Below, in pieces: positions 8,550 through 16,466 of a DNA stretch of 64,000 nucleotides. The stretch comes from a bacterium ADurb.Bin243 (GTDB taxonomy: Bacteria > Muiribacteriota > UBA9980): positions 1-64,000 of the forward strand of contig MWBZ01000013.1 of assembly GCA_002069765.1 (NCBI GenBank), written 5' to 3'. A program made the position numbers and the translations under genes. Each line of letters starts with the position of its first letter. Positions within the stretch are counted from its first letter, which is position 1. Below the pieces are notes generated by a model that was given only the letters and a program-made list of their open reading frames with translations, did not search any database and was not told the DNA's origin.

Positions 8550-9557
8550 ATGTCAAAAAAAGTCGATCTTATTCTTCAAAACGCCGCATGCGTAAAAACG
8601 CAGGAAGCGGAACTCGAAAACCTTTATACCGCGAAACTTCCGCTTATAACAAAAAGCATAGTCAAATCGCTCGAATCTAAAACTTCGCTCGATCATGTGG
8701 GCTTCCCCATGGTCCCCTCTCACGAATCGCTGGTTGAAATAGTAAGCCTTATAAGGGCTATATTCTTTCCCGGCTATTTCGGCGAACAGGAACTGGACCG
8801 CCCTAACGTAGAATATTACCTCGGCGGAAAAATAATAGCGCTTTATAAGATACTGTCTCAGCAAATCGCCAAATGCCGCATGCACGACTGCAAAGACAAG
8901 CTAAAAGTATGTTCGAAGTGCACCGCGGTAGGCAAAGTCGAAGCGATCAATTTTATAAGCAAAATCCCCGCTCTTCGCGAAAAACTTTCAAAAGACTGTC
9001 AGGCGGCGCTTAACGGCGATCCGGCGGCGCAGTCGGCTGATGAAATAGTGTTCTGCTATCCCGGATTTTTCGCTATAACCATATACCGGGCGGCCCACGA
9101 GCTTTATCTGCAGAATATTCCGCTGCTGCCGCGCATGCTCACCGAATACGCCCATACCGTCACCGGCTGCGACATACATCCAGGCGCCGATATCGGCGAA
9201 AGCTTCTTCATAGATCACGCTACCGGCGTAGTTATCGGCGAAACCACGTCCATAGGCGATAACGTAAAACTTTATCAGGGAGTCACTCTCGGCGCGCTCA
9301 GCTTCCCGCGCGACAAGGACGGAAATATCATAAGGCACCAGAAACGCCATCCGACTATAGAAGACAACGCTGTAATTTACTCCAACGCCACTATTCTCGG
9401 CGGGGAAACGCTCATCGGCAAAAACGCCATAATCGGCGGCAACGTCTGGATAACTAAATCCGTTCCGGCCAACACTAAAGTAATAGTGAATCCGGGCGAA
9501 GCCCAGCAGATAATCATTAAACCCGATCAAAAAAAGAAAACAGCGAAAAAACGATAA
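8550..9557 (+). CDS. cysE: Serine O-acetyltransferase
   Basis: It transfers acetyl from acetyl-CoA to L-serine, the first step of cysteine synthesis, in the cytoplasm. The C-terminal half (about residues 205-320) is a left-handed beta-helix of hexapeptide repeats with the family signature 'CDIHPGADIGESFFIDHATG' and 'VVIGETTSIGDNVKLYQGVT', including the catalytic His-Asp region and GALSFPRD. At 335 residues it is longer than the classical roughly 270-residue CysE. It carries an N-terminal insertion with four closely spaced cysteines and a histidine (residues 109-125, CRMHDC then CSKC) that could bind a metal. No O-acetylserine sulfhydrylase gene is adjacent. ATG 8550 with only a weak ribosome binding site. 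An AAA+ ATPase gene follows after 34 bases. Confidence 0.88.
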   Translation: MSKKVDLILQNAACVKTQEAELENLYTAKLPLITKSIVKSLESKTSLDHVGFPMVPSHESLVEIVSLIRAIFFPGYFGEQELDRPNVEYYLGGKIIALYKILSQQIAKCRMHDCKDKLKVCSKCTAVGKVEAINFISKIPALREKLSKDCQAALNGDPAAQSADEIVFCYPGFFAITIYRAAHELYLQNIPLLPRMLTEYAHTVTGCDIHPGADIGESFFIDHATGVVIGETTSIGDNVKLYQGVTLGALSFPRDKDGNIIRHQKRHPTIEDNAVIYSNATILGGETLIGKNAIIGGNVWITKSVPANTKVIVNPGEAQQIIIKPDQKKKTAKKR

Positions 9558-9591
9558 ACAATATAAAAATACAATTTTACGGAGGTAAAAA

Positions 9592-10893
9592 ATGGCGGAT
9601 CACAAACCAAAGAAACCCACTAAAATGGAAGAACTTAGAATACCGGACCGCGTTATCGTCTTTCTGATATTATCGGTCCTTAAAGACTCGGCGATAAACG
9701 GCGAGAGCGAATTCGGAATAGCGGAAAAACTCAAAGTGCCGAACTTCGTTATAAAGCCCATCATAACCGATCTGAAAGAAAAAAGCAAGATGATAGAAAC
9801 TTTCACGTCGCAGATTACAAATCAGCTCCATTATAGAATTCTATCGCTCGGCGAAATCGCCCATAACGAAATGATGGACAGATATAAATACAAAAGCTAC
9901 ATAGCCCCCGTGGCGTTCGAAGATTACTGCAAGAGCGTCGAAGAACAGTCGGCCAGGCTTAACCTGAACATAAAAATGGACGATATCAACGCTATATGCA
10001 AACAGCGAGGCCTGCACCTTTCCGACGATTTCAAAATGGAGCTCAAAACGCTCGTAACCAACAGAAGGCCGTTTTTGATTTACGGCCCTCCCGGAAACGG
10101 CAAAACCGCCATAACGGAAGTTTTGCACAATCTTTTAAATTATACCATCTACATACCTTACTCGATTTATCTCAACGGCGATATTTACCCTTTCTTTATC
10201 GACGGCGTGCACGAATCGCTCGACGCCTCCATAGACAAAGAAACTCTCAAAACCTACGACAACCGCTGGATATACGCCAAACCTCCGAAGATAGTGGTCT
10301 GCACCAACTCCAGCGTGGAATATTTCGATATGCGCGGCCTGATACTTCCGCCGCAGGTCATAGCGAATCTCGGCATGATGATAATAGACGATTTCGGCCG
10401 CAACCCGCCGCGCAACCCCAATCAGAAAAGCTCGATCGAAATACTTAACCGCTTCATCACTCTGTTCGAATCCGAAGCGGACGTGCTGGAGCTGGCTAAC
10501 GGCCGCGCGCGCTTCCCTGTTAAAGAAAGAATCGTGCTGTCTTCGAATATGAAAATGGACGACATCCTCGATCAGGCGTTCAGGCGCCGCCTGCCTTTCA
10601 ATCTCGCCACCTTCAACCCGCCTACCGACGTGGCCGAAAAAATATTCGTAGATACTTCCAAAAAACTCGGCTCCCAGCAGAGCGACGCCGAGCTCAAAGA
10701 GCTTTTCACGGTATTCGAAGGGCTTTACAAGAAAAACAACCTTTCGGTCCCCGGCTCCGACGCGCGCGATATGCTTACCTATATCCGCTCCACCAAAGAC
10801 GTTCCCGACCCGCTCACTATCACGAAGCAGGATCTCGAAAGAGCGTTCGGAAAGCGTTACGATGTAATCAAAGAAAACGTGAATATGTTCTAA
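9592..10893 (+). CDS. AAA+ ATPase with N-terminal winged-helix-like region, role unknown
   Basis: This 433-residue cytoplasmic protein starts behind a perfect GGAGG site. Residues 15-95 look like a winged-helix module ('VIVFLILSVLKDSAI', 'FGIAEKLKVPNFVIKPIITD'). The AAA+ core has Walker A GPPGNGKT (about 164-171), Walker B MMIIDDFGR (about 261-269), a sensor-1-like 'RIVLSSNMKMDDILDQAFRR' and an arginine-rich 'FRRRLPF' close. The Walker B acidic pair is followed by F-G-R rather than the usual E. It resembles general MoxR/ATPase chaperones only in the core. It is probably cotranscribed with cysE, but nothing links the two functionally. A bidirectional terminator follows. Confidence 0.7.
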   Translation: MADHKPKKPTKMEELRIPDRVIVFLILSVLKDSAINGESEFGIAEKLKVPNFVIKPIITDLKEKSKMIETFTSQITNQLHYRILSLGEIAHNEMMDRYKYKSYIAPVAFEDYCKSVEEQSARLNLNIKMDDINAICKQRGLHLSDDFKMELKTLVTNRRPFLIYGPPGNGKTAITEVLHNLLNYTIYIPYSIYLNGDIYPFFIDGVHESLDASIDKETLKTYDNRWIYAKPPKIVVCTNSSVEYFDMRGLILPPQVIANLGMMIIDDFGRNPPRNPNQKSSIEILNRFITLFESEADVLELANGRARFPVKERIVLSSNMKMDDILDQAFRRRLPFNLATFNPPTDVAEKIFVDTSKKLGSQQSDAELKELFTVFEGLYKKNNLSVPGSDARDMLTYIRSTKDVPDPLTITKQDLERAFGKRYDVIKENVNMF

Positions 10894-10920
10894 TAGAACA
10901 AAATATAAACTGGCGCATTA

Positions 10921-10960
10921 AAAAAGGCCGTCAATTTAATTATTGACGGCCTTTTTTTAT
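10921..10960. terminator. Bidirectional intrinsic terminator between convergent genes
   Basis: Stem AAAAAGGCCGTCAA / TTGACGGCCTTTTT around an 8-base loop, with T-runs on both strands. It ends the AAA+ ATPase gene (plus) and the convergent TPR gene (minus). Confidence 0.92.
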
Positions 10961-10985
10961 TTAAAGGTTTTTGATAGTTATTGCC

Positions 10986-12251
10986 TTATCTCATTTTGTT
11001 GTAAGTTTCAAGCGCCTGAGCGTATTCCTTGCTGTCCGGATATTTTTCAACTACCGCTTTATACATCAGACGGGCGTCCAGGCCGTTCGCCATATCGGTA
11101 TTCAATATATCGCCTATTTTCATAAGCGCCGCCGGAGCGTATTTGCTCTGCGGAAAATTATCCACGATTTTAGTGTAATATTTAACGGCTTCATTGAGGT
11201 TATTCTTTTCCAGTCTGAAATAAGTTTTATCGTCTATTCGTTTTTTCTTATATTCGCGAAGATTAATTTCGTATATCTGGGCGATTTCAAATAAAGTTTT
11301 ATCAGCTTTTTCATGGGTCGGATATGCTTCGTAAAGCTTGTTGTACGTTTGAGCTAGATTTTTATAATCTTTGTTTTCTTCATGAATCCTTGCGATTTCC
11401 ATGTAGGCGTCATACGCTTTCGGGTCCTTTTCAAACTTTTCTATAACCTGCTGATAGGTTTTAATCGAATTTTCTGCGTCGCCCTTTTTTTCTTTATAAA
11501 ATTTAGCGAGCTCCATAAGCACTTCCGGAGTTTTTTTATTTTCGGGATAGTTGTTCAGGACTTCATAATACGCTTCTATGGATTTATCGATAGTTTTATT
11601 GTTCTGTTTCATTTTAGTGGCGTATATGTCCTTTACGCGAAGCAGCGAATCCACCGCTATTTGATATTTTGCGAAATCGTTCGAAAGCCTCTGATAGGCT
11701 ATTATAGCGCCTTCGTAATCTTCGCGCGATTCGTAAATCTGGCCTGTGCGGTAAAGCGAGGAAGCCGCGAAAGTGGTAACCGGATACTCTACGACGCATT
11801 TTTCATAAAATTTTAACGCTTCGTCGTTATCTTTCAATTCTTTCTCGTAAATCTGGCCGATCTGAAAGCACGCTTCCGCGCCGAGTTCCGAGTAAGGGTA
11901 TTTATTTATTATTTGCTCGTATGAAGCGATTACGCTCTTCGCCATTACGGAACGGTTCTTTTCATAAATATCTTTTTCGCATTTGGCTATCAAAACAAAT
12001 AATTCCGCAGCCGCCTCTGCTTCGGGATACTGCTGGACGTATTTTTTCATAAGCTCCAACGCCTTTTCCTGTTCGCCGGCATCCATACGCTTTTTAGCTA
12101 TGGATATAATGTTCCCTGACGCCACGGCGGCGTCATCGGCCTTTACGCTCGACGCCGCGCAATCGGAGTAAAAGCCGGAAACGAAGGTAAAAAGCGCCAT
12201 AATCAGCAAGCCGTTTAACCGGTAAATCGATTTTCTTTTTAAATTAAGCAT
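10986..12251 (-). CDS. Exported tetratricopeptide-repeat protein
   Basis: This 421-residue protein has an N-terminal signal or anchor (about residues 12-32, LLIMALFTFVSGFYSDC). The rest is nearly all TPR-type helix pairs, about eight, recognisable from 'GEQEKALELMKKYVQQYPEA', 'YEKCVVEYPVTTFAASSLY' and 'KSIEAYYEVLNNYPE'. The spacing and the recurring 'YP' before each turn resemble the periplasmic TPR family that includes YbgF/CpoB and BamD. A cysteine after the hydrophobic stretch might be lipidated, but the lipobox is poor. Probably an envelope scaffold protein; partner unknown. ATG with GAGGTAG site. The next TPR gene lies 30 bases upstream, suggesting one operon. Confidence 0.8.
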   Translation of the reverse strand: MLNLKRKSIYRLNGLLIMALFTFVSGFYSDCAASSVKADDAAVASGNIISIAKKRMDAGEQEKALELMKKYVQQYPEAEAAAELFVLIAKCEKDIYEKNRSVMAKSVIASYEQIINKYPYSELGAEACFQIGQIYEKELKDNDEALKFYEKCVVEYPVTTFAASSLYRTGQIYESREDYEGAIIAYQRLSNDFAKYQIAVDSLLRVKDIYATKMKQNNKTIDKSIEAYYEVLNNYPENKKTPEVLMELAKFYKEKKGDAENSIKTYQQVIEKFEKDPKAYDAYMEIARIHEENKDYKNLAQTYNKLYEAYPTHEKADKTLFEIAQIYEINLREYKKKRIDDKTYFRLEKNNLNEAVKYYTKIVDNFPQSKYAPAALMKIGDILNTDMANGLDARLMYKAVVEKYPDSKEYAQALETYNKMR

Positions 12252-12281
12252 ATCTACCTCACTTATTTATATAATATTATT

Positions 12282-13514
12282 TTACTCGTTGTAATACACG
12301 CAGAAATAATCCACCAGTTCGTTTATCTTAAGTTTCTTTTCAACCATATCGGATATCAGCTTGCGCTCGTAAAGGTCCGTCAGCTCGTTAAGATAGGCCG
12401 CCTTTATCGCGGGACCGCCCTCGGTCACGGCGAAAAGAAGTTCGAAATAAGCCTTGTCCGTATCGCCGAACGCCTCCAGTATCTTGGAGTACAAAAGGTG
12501 CGGCTTATAGTTGAGCTGGTCTATGTGAATGGCTTTTACGCACGCCTGCTCGGCGCTTTTGATATCGTAAAGCCCGCTTAGATATGTTTCGGTTATTTCA
12601 AGAAGCGCGTCTATATTGAGCGGATCGGCCTGCACGACTTCTTTGAGCTTGAGTATTTTTTCGCTCTGGACCTCGCGCTCGCTTTTAAGGCGGGGAAATT
12701 CATCTACCAGCGAGGTTATTACCTCCTGAAACTCCTTGTGCTCGTGAAGCGTCATTTTTTTTCTCATGCCCAGCTCATAAATGCCTCTGGCTATCGTGAA
12801 ATTTCCGAATTTCGACGAAAGATGACAGATTTTATAATACGGCCTGAAATCGTACGGCCTTATCTCCATTATCAGTTTCCAGTGCTCGATGGCCCGGTTG
12901 TAATCCATGCACTGCTCATATAGTTCGGCTATTTTAAGATGCGCGTCAAGAAAATCGCGGTTCAGCCGGATAGCCCTCTGCAGATTGTATATAGCCAGCT
13001 TTCGATTGAAATCGGCGCACAGCAGGGCCGATTGGTAATAAAGCATCGATGAATTAGGATAAATTTCGAAGCGGTTGTCGATTTCCCTCATCGTCCTCAA
13101 AACATTCACGAAACGGTTCACGAAGGGTTCGTACTTGCTGAGCGGATGAGGCTTGAATTTATAGTATCTTACTTTATTGGCTTTTTTAATATTTCTAACA
13201 AAGCTTTCGACGTCGCTCGACGCAAGTTTGGCTATCGCGAGAAGCACGTACGTTTCGGCGGTAGGAGAGCCTTTTTTTATCTCGGCCTCCATCGTCGCGG
13301 CGAGCGAAGACGCCGTGATATCCATATAATTATCCAGCCGTGAAAATTTCTGGTATAAAATCGAACCGCCGTTTACGGCGGCCGCGGCAGGCCGCAAAGG
13401 AAAAACTATAGCGGCGGCCGTAATTAAAAAGATAAATAAAGCGGCGGCAACAATATATTTAAAATTAAGCATGCCGCAGTTTGAAACGGTTTTAAAAATA
13501 TTATCCCTTCTCAT
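12282..13514 (-). CDS. Exported TPR-like protein
   Basis: This 410-residue protein has a signal sequence after a short cytoplasmic start (about residues 16-46, 'YIVAAALFIFLITAAAIVF', then PAAAAVNGG). TPR-like helix pairs follow: 'NLQRAIRLNRDFLDAHLKIA' and 'YNRAIEHWKLIMEIRPYD', plus a C-terminal set from 'DPLNIDALLEITETYL'. It shares an operon-like arrangement with the TPR gene just downstream. It has no enzyme motif, so a structural envelope role is inferred. The upstream ATG (13512-13514) has a GGAGAG site; an internal ATG at MLNFKYI would remove 14 residues. Confidence 0.72.
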   Translation of the reverse strand: MRRDNIFKTVSNCGMLNFKYIVAAALFIFLITAAAIVFPLRPAAAAVNGGSILYQKFSRLDNYMDITASSLAATMEAEIKKGSPTAETYVLLAIAKLASSDVESFVRNIKKANKVRYYKFKPHPLSKYEPFVNRFVNVLRTMREIDNRFEIYPNSSMLYYQSALLCADFNRKLAIYNLQRAIRLNRDFLDAHLKIAELYEQCMDYNRAIEHWKLIMEIRPYDFRPYYKICHLSSKFGNFTIARGIYELGMRKKMTLHEHKEFQEVITSLVDEFPRLKSEREVQSEKILKLKEVVQADPLNIDALLEITETYLSGLYDIKSAEQACVKAIHIDQLNYKPHLLYSKILEAFGDTDKAYFELLFAVTEGGPAIKAAYLNELTDLYERKLISDMVEKKLKINELVDYFCVYYNE

Positions 13515-13698
13515 ATCGTATTCTCTCCGGTTCTGAATAATGGAATCACGCTCCGGTTTTACCGGTAAAAACGCCAGATAGATTACACACTATCATCATG
13601 GATTAATATCGGCAATTATTTGCTTTTCTTAAAAATATTTAAAATCGAGCGTTATTATAAACGAAAACCTTTGATATATCTTATTTATGAAAAAAGAA

Positions 13699-13727
13699 TT
13701 GACATTACAAAATAAATGAAGTAAATT
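13699..13727 (+). promoter_or_regulatory. Possible promoter of the stand-alone receiver gene
   Basis: TTGACA (13699-13704), 17-base spacer, TAAATT (13722-13727). The -35 is perfect and the -10 matches at four of six positions. It is 62 bases upstream of the ATG. Confidence 0.4.
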
Positions 13728-13789
13728 ATACAAGAATTATTTAATCCGGTATAGTTTTTTAAAAATTGTATCTTAAAGGTGTTGTGATT

Positions 13790-14242
13790 ATGAACGATCG
13801 GATCAGCGAAAACAATATCGACGCCGGCAGCGCAGCTAACGAAAACAAGCCTGAACTCCCATTAATAATGATAGTCGAAGATTCTCCCATGAACATGAAA
13901 TTATTCATTTCGCTTTTTAAAAAACTTATCCCCGAAGCGGAAATTATAACGGCCGACGACGGCGCAAAAGCGCTCGAGCTTTTCAAAAAATCCAGGCCCG
14001 ATCTAATTTTTATGGATATCCAGATGCCGGTTATGGACGGCTACGAAACCGTCCGCAATATCCGCGAATTTGAAAAAGCCTTCCCTGAAAAGAAAGCACG
14101 AATAATTGCCCTCACGGCAAGCGCCGTAAAAGGCGAAAAAGAAAAATGTGAAAACGCGGGCATGGATTGCTTTATGTGCAAGCCGCTCGATTATAAATTC
14201 ATAAAAAGTTTAATAGAAAATTTTCAAAAAGAATTGCTGTAA
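13790..14242 (+). CDS. Stand-alone response regulator receiver domain protein
   Basis: This 150-residue protein is essentially one CheY-like receiver domain: acidic pair in MIVEDSPMNMKLF, phospho-acceptor Asp in 'PDLIFMDIQMPVMDGYE', switch Thr/Ser in 'IIALTASAVKGEK', and conserved Lys in 'CKPLD'. This subtype is the one commonly found as the C-terminal receiver of hybrid kinases. No output domain follows, so it is likely a phosphorelay intermediate. No kinase gene adjoins it. I start at ATG 13790 because AAAGGTG lies at proper distance; an upstream TTG would place that site inside the gene. Confidence 0.85.
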   Translation: MNDRISENNIDAGSAANENKPELPLIMIVEDSPMNMKLFISLFKKLIPEAEIITADDGAKALELFKKSRPDLIFMDIQMPVMDGYETVRNIREFEKAFPEKKARIIALTASAVKGEKEKCENAGMDCFMCKPLDYKFIKSLIENFQKELL

Positions 14243-14270
14243 CCGTAAAATAAGGCCGCCCGTTTAGTTT

Positions 14271-15158
14271 TCAACCTATTTCCCGGTGCTTTATTATCAC
14301 GGTATAGTTTTTGGCGCTCAAATGGGAAAAAAGCATTTCGCAATACAGCACCGAACGGTGCTGGCCGCCCGTACAGCCGAGGGCAATTTCTATCTTCGAC
14401 TTGCCTTCCCTAACGTATTCGGGCAGAAGAAAGTCTATGAAATCGAAAAGTTTGTCTTTGAAAGTAAGCGCTATGGGGTGGCTCAATATATAATCGGCCA
14501 CCTTTTTATCCATGCCGGTAAGCGCTTTGAGCTCCGGCTCGTAAAAAGGGTTGGGCAAAAATCTCAAATCGAGTATGATATCGGCGTCGTCAGGTATGCC
14601 GTGCTTATAGCCGAATGAAACGATATTCACGATCAGGCTGGCGTTTTTCTTTATTCCGGCGAATACCTTTCCGACCATTTCTTTAAGCCTCGCCACGCTC
14701 AATTTTGAAGTGTCTATGGTAAAAGTAGCCTTTTCGCGGATCGGCGCGAGCAACTGGCGTTCTTTTTCTATGGCGTCTTTTAGTATGAGCTTATCCGCGA
14801 GAGGGTGCTTGCGGCGCGTTTCCGAAAACCTCTTTACTAGAGCCTGATCGGACGCCTCCAGATAAATTATGCGATAGGATATATTCATTTTGATGAGTTC
14901 GCCCAGCGCCGTAAAAAGCTCGTCGGGCGTGAAACCGCCCCTGATATCGAGCACCAGCAGAACGCGGTTGATCTTCTTCTGCGATTTGATGCATATTTCT
15001 CCGAACTTCGGGATAAGCTCCGGCGGCATGTTGTCAACGACGAAAAAGTTGAGGTCTTCGAAGGCGTGCGAAATGGAAGTGCGTCCGGCACCCGAAAGCC
15101 CCGTCACTATAACGAATTGAATATTTTCACTGCCGTTTTCCGCCGCGGGTTCGATCAT
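14271..15158 (-). CDS. rapZ: RapZ/YvcJ family nucleotide-binding protein
   Basis: This 295-residue cytoplasmic protein aligns with RapZ over its whole length. The N-terminal P-loop is GLSGAGRT (residues 19-26), followed by 'FEDLNFFVVDNMPPELIP'. The C-terminal half has 'FLPNPFYEPELKALTGMD' and IALGCTGGQHRSV, the hallmark of the family's RNA-binding half. In E. coli, RapZ presents the GlmZ small RNA to RNase E to control amino-sugar synthesis; in other bacteria the role is less clear. The P-loop lysine is replaced by arginine, as also happens in some other lineages, so nucleotide use may differ. No PTS or HPr-like gene is nearby. Confidence 0.9.
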   Translation of the reverse strand: MIEPAAENGSENIQFVIVTGLSGAGRTSISHAFEDLNFFVVDNMPPELIPKFGEICIKSQKKINRVLLVLDIRGGFTPDELFTALGELIKMNISYRIIYLEASDQALVKRFSETRRKHPLADKLILKDAIEKERQLLAPIREKATFTIDTSKLSVARLKEMVGKVFAGIKKNASLIVNIVSFGYKHGIPDDADIILDLRFLPNPFYEPELKALTGMDKKVADYILSHPIALTFKDKLFDFIDFLLPEYVREGKSKIEIALGCTGGQHRSVLYCEMLFSHLSAKNYTVIIKHREIG

Positions 15159-15238
15159 AATTTTTCAGGCCTTTTTTATTTTTATACGCAGGGCTCGAGA
15201 GGGACGCAGTTTTTGCCGTGCGCCATAAGCTCGCGCCG

Positions 15239-15736
15239 CTAATACAGCGCGTCGAGAAGCATGCCTTTAATTTCATAATGCTTGGATAAAATATTGATTT
15301 TCGCCTTCTGCATGAACTGCACTTCCAGTTCGCTCAAAGTTTCATCCACTTTTGATATCACCACGAGAAACTGCGATGGAAGCCGTTCGGCCGCGTCTTT
15401 AGAAGTAAGGTTGTCTTTGACTTTATATAAATTTGCGCATATCTGCTGCAAAATAGCCTTGACCTTATTGCGATAATCTTCATAATGCTTGAACGACGGC
15501 GATTTATAAATCAAGATGGCGTGAGTCTCGAGGCTTTCGATCATTTTTTTGATTTCTTCGATGCTGTATTTTTTCTGCTCGGCGTCTAAAAAAGATGAAA
15601 AAACCTGTCCCGCGGCGCTTACACCGCCCGGAGCCTCGCCCGCGCCGCCCTTGAACTGCCCGGAGTTAACTTTATTATCGGAGCTTTTGCGTCCGTCCAA
15701 TCCGCTTTTTTTTACATGCATGGCATTTATCCTCAA
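15239..15736 (-). CDS. yaaR: YaaR family (DUF327) protein
   Basis: This 165-residue protein has a flexible Gly/Ala-rich start followed by the compact helical YaaR domain (about residues 50-165): 'YSIEEIKKMIESLETHAILI', 'HYEDYRNKVKAILQQI' and 'LPSQFLVVISKVDETLSELE'. Its place next to tmk matches the tmk-yaaQ-yaaR order known in Bacillus. Its function is not established. Here it begins 56 bases after the tmk stop and has a good promoter of its own. Confidence 0.8.
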   Translation of the reverse strand: MRINAMHVKKSGLDGRKSSDNKVNSGQFKGGAGEAPGGVSAAGQVFSSFLDAEQKKYSIEEIKKMIESLETHAILIYKSPSFKHYEDYRNKVKAILQQICANLYKVKDNLTSKDAAERLPSQFLVVISKVDETLSELEVQFMQKAKINILSKHYEIKGMLLDALY

Positions 15737-15760
15737 ACGCTTTAATTAATAGCGGTAATA

Positions 15761-15789
15761 ATTTTACATAATAACGGGATATTTGTCAA
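15761..15789 (-). promoter_or_regulatory. Promoter of yaaR (and probably rapZ)
   Basis: On the minus strand: TTGACA (15784-15789), 17-base spacer, TAAAAT (15761-15766). It starts just four bases after the tmk coding end, giving yaaR-rapZ a transcript independent of argS-tmk. Confidence 0.7.
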
Positions 15790-15792
15790 TAT

Positions 15793-16452
15793 CTATGATA
15801 TTTTCTTCTCGACGATAGCTATTATTTTATTATAAATCGCGTCCGGCTCTTCTTCGGCGTCGATAACTTTTATCCGTTCCGGCTCGAGCGCGGCGAGCTT
15901 GAGATAGCCTTCGCGGACCTTTTTATGGAACTCCAGATTTTCAAGCTCCATCCTGTCCGCCGATTTTTCGATCTTGTTCGGGTTGCGCTTTTTAAAAGTA
16001 CGCTCGAGGCCTATTTCCGTTGGAATGTCGAGCATGATTGTAAGGTCTGGCCCGATGCCCATCGTGGCTATTTTCTGCACGGCCCCGACGGTTTCGTATC
16101 CGATTTCCCGTGCGAACGCCTGGTAGGCGAGCGAAGAATCGGTGAAGCGGTCGCAGATGACGATGCCGCCTTTTTCTATATGAGGTATGATTACCTCGCA
16201 GACGTGCTGGGCGCGGCTCGCCGCGTAAAGAAACATTTCACAGCAGGGCGTCATTTTTACGTTATCGCGCGAGAGTATAACGCTTCTTATCTGATTTGCT
16301 ATGGGCGTCCCGCCCGGCTCGAAAGTCATTATGGCGTCGCGCCCGTTTTTATTTAGATAATCACACAGCCGCTGGCTCTGCGTGGATTTTCCGGATCCTT
16401 CCGGCCCTTCAAAAGTTATAAACCAGCCTTTGTATTTATGGTTTTTAGACAT
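15793..16452 (-). CDS. tmk: Thymidylate kinase
   Basis: It phosphorylates dTMP to dTDP with ATP, in the cytoplasm, for DNA precursor supply. Motifs: P-loop FEGPEGSGKST near the N-terminus, the DRY-like 'ICDRFTDSSLAYQ', and a LID region 'RNPNKIEKSADRME'. About 219 residues, normal for the family. The ATG at 16450-16452 lies 7 bases from GGAG; an in-frame GTG two codons upstream would leave almost no spacing, so the ATG is preferred. It begins 14 bases after argS. Confidence 0.93.
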   Translation of the reverse strand: MSKNHKYKGWFITFEGPEGSGKSTQSQRLCDYLNKNGRDAIMTFEPGGTPIANQIRSVILSRDNVKMTPCCEMFLYAASRAQHVCEVIIPHIEKGGIVICDRFTDSSLAYQAFAREIGYETVGAVQKIATMGIGPDLTIMLDIPTEIGLERTFKKRNPNKIEKSADRMELENLEFHKKVREGYLKLAALEPERIKVIDAEEEPDAIYNKIIAIVEKKIS

Positions 16453-16466
16453 GTTCACTCTCCGCG

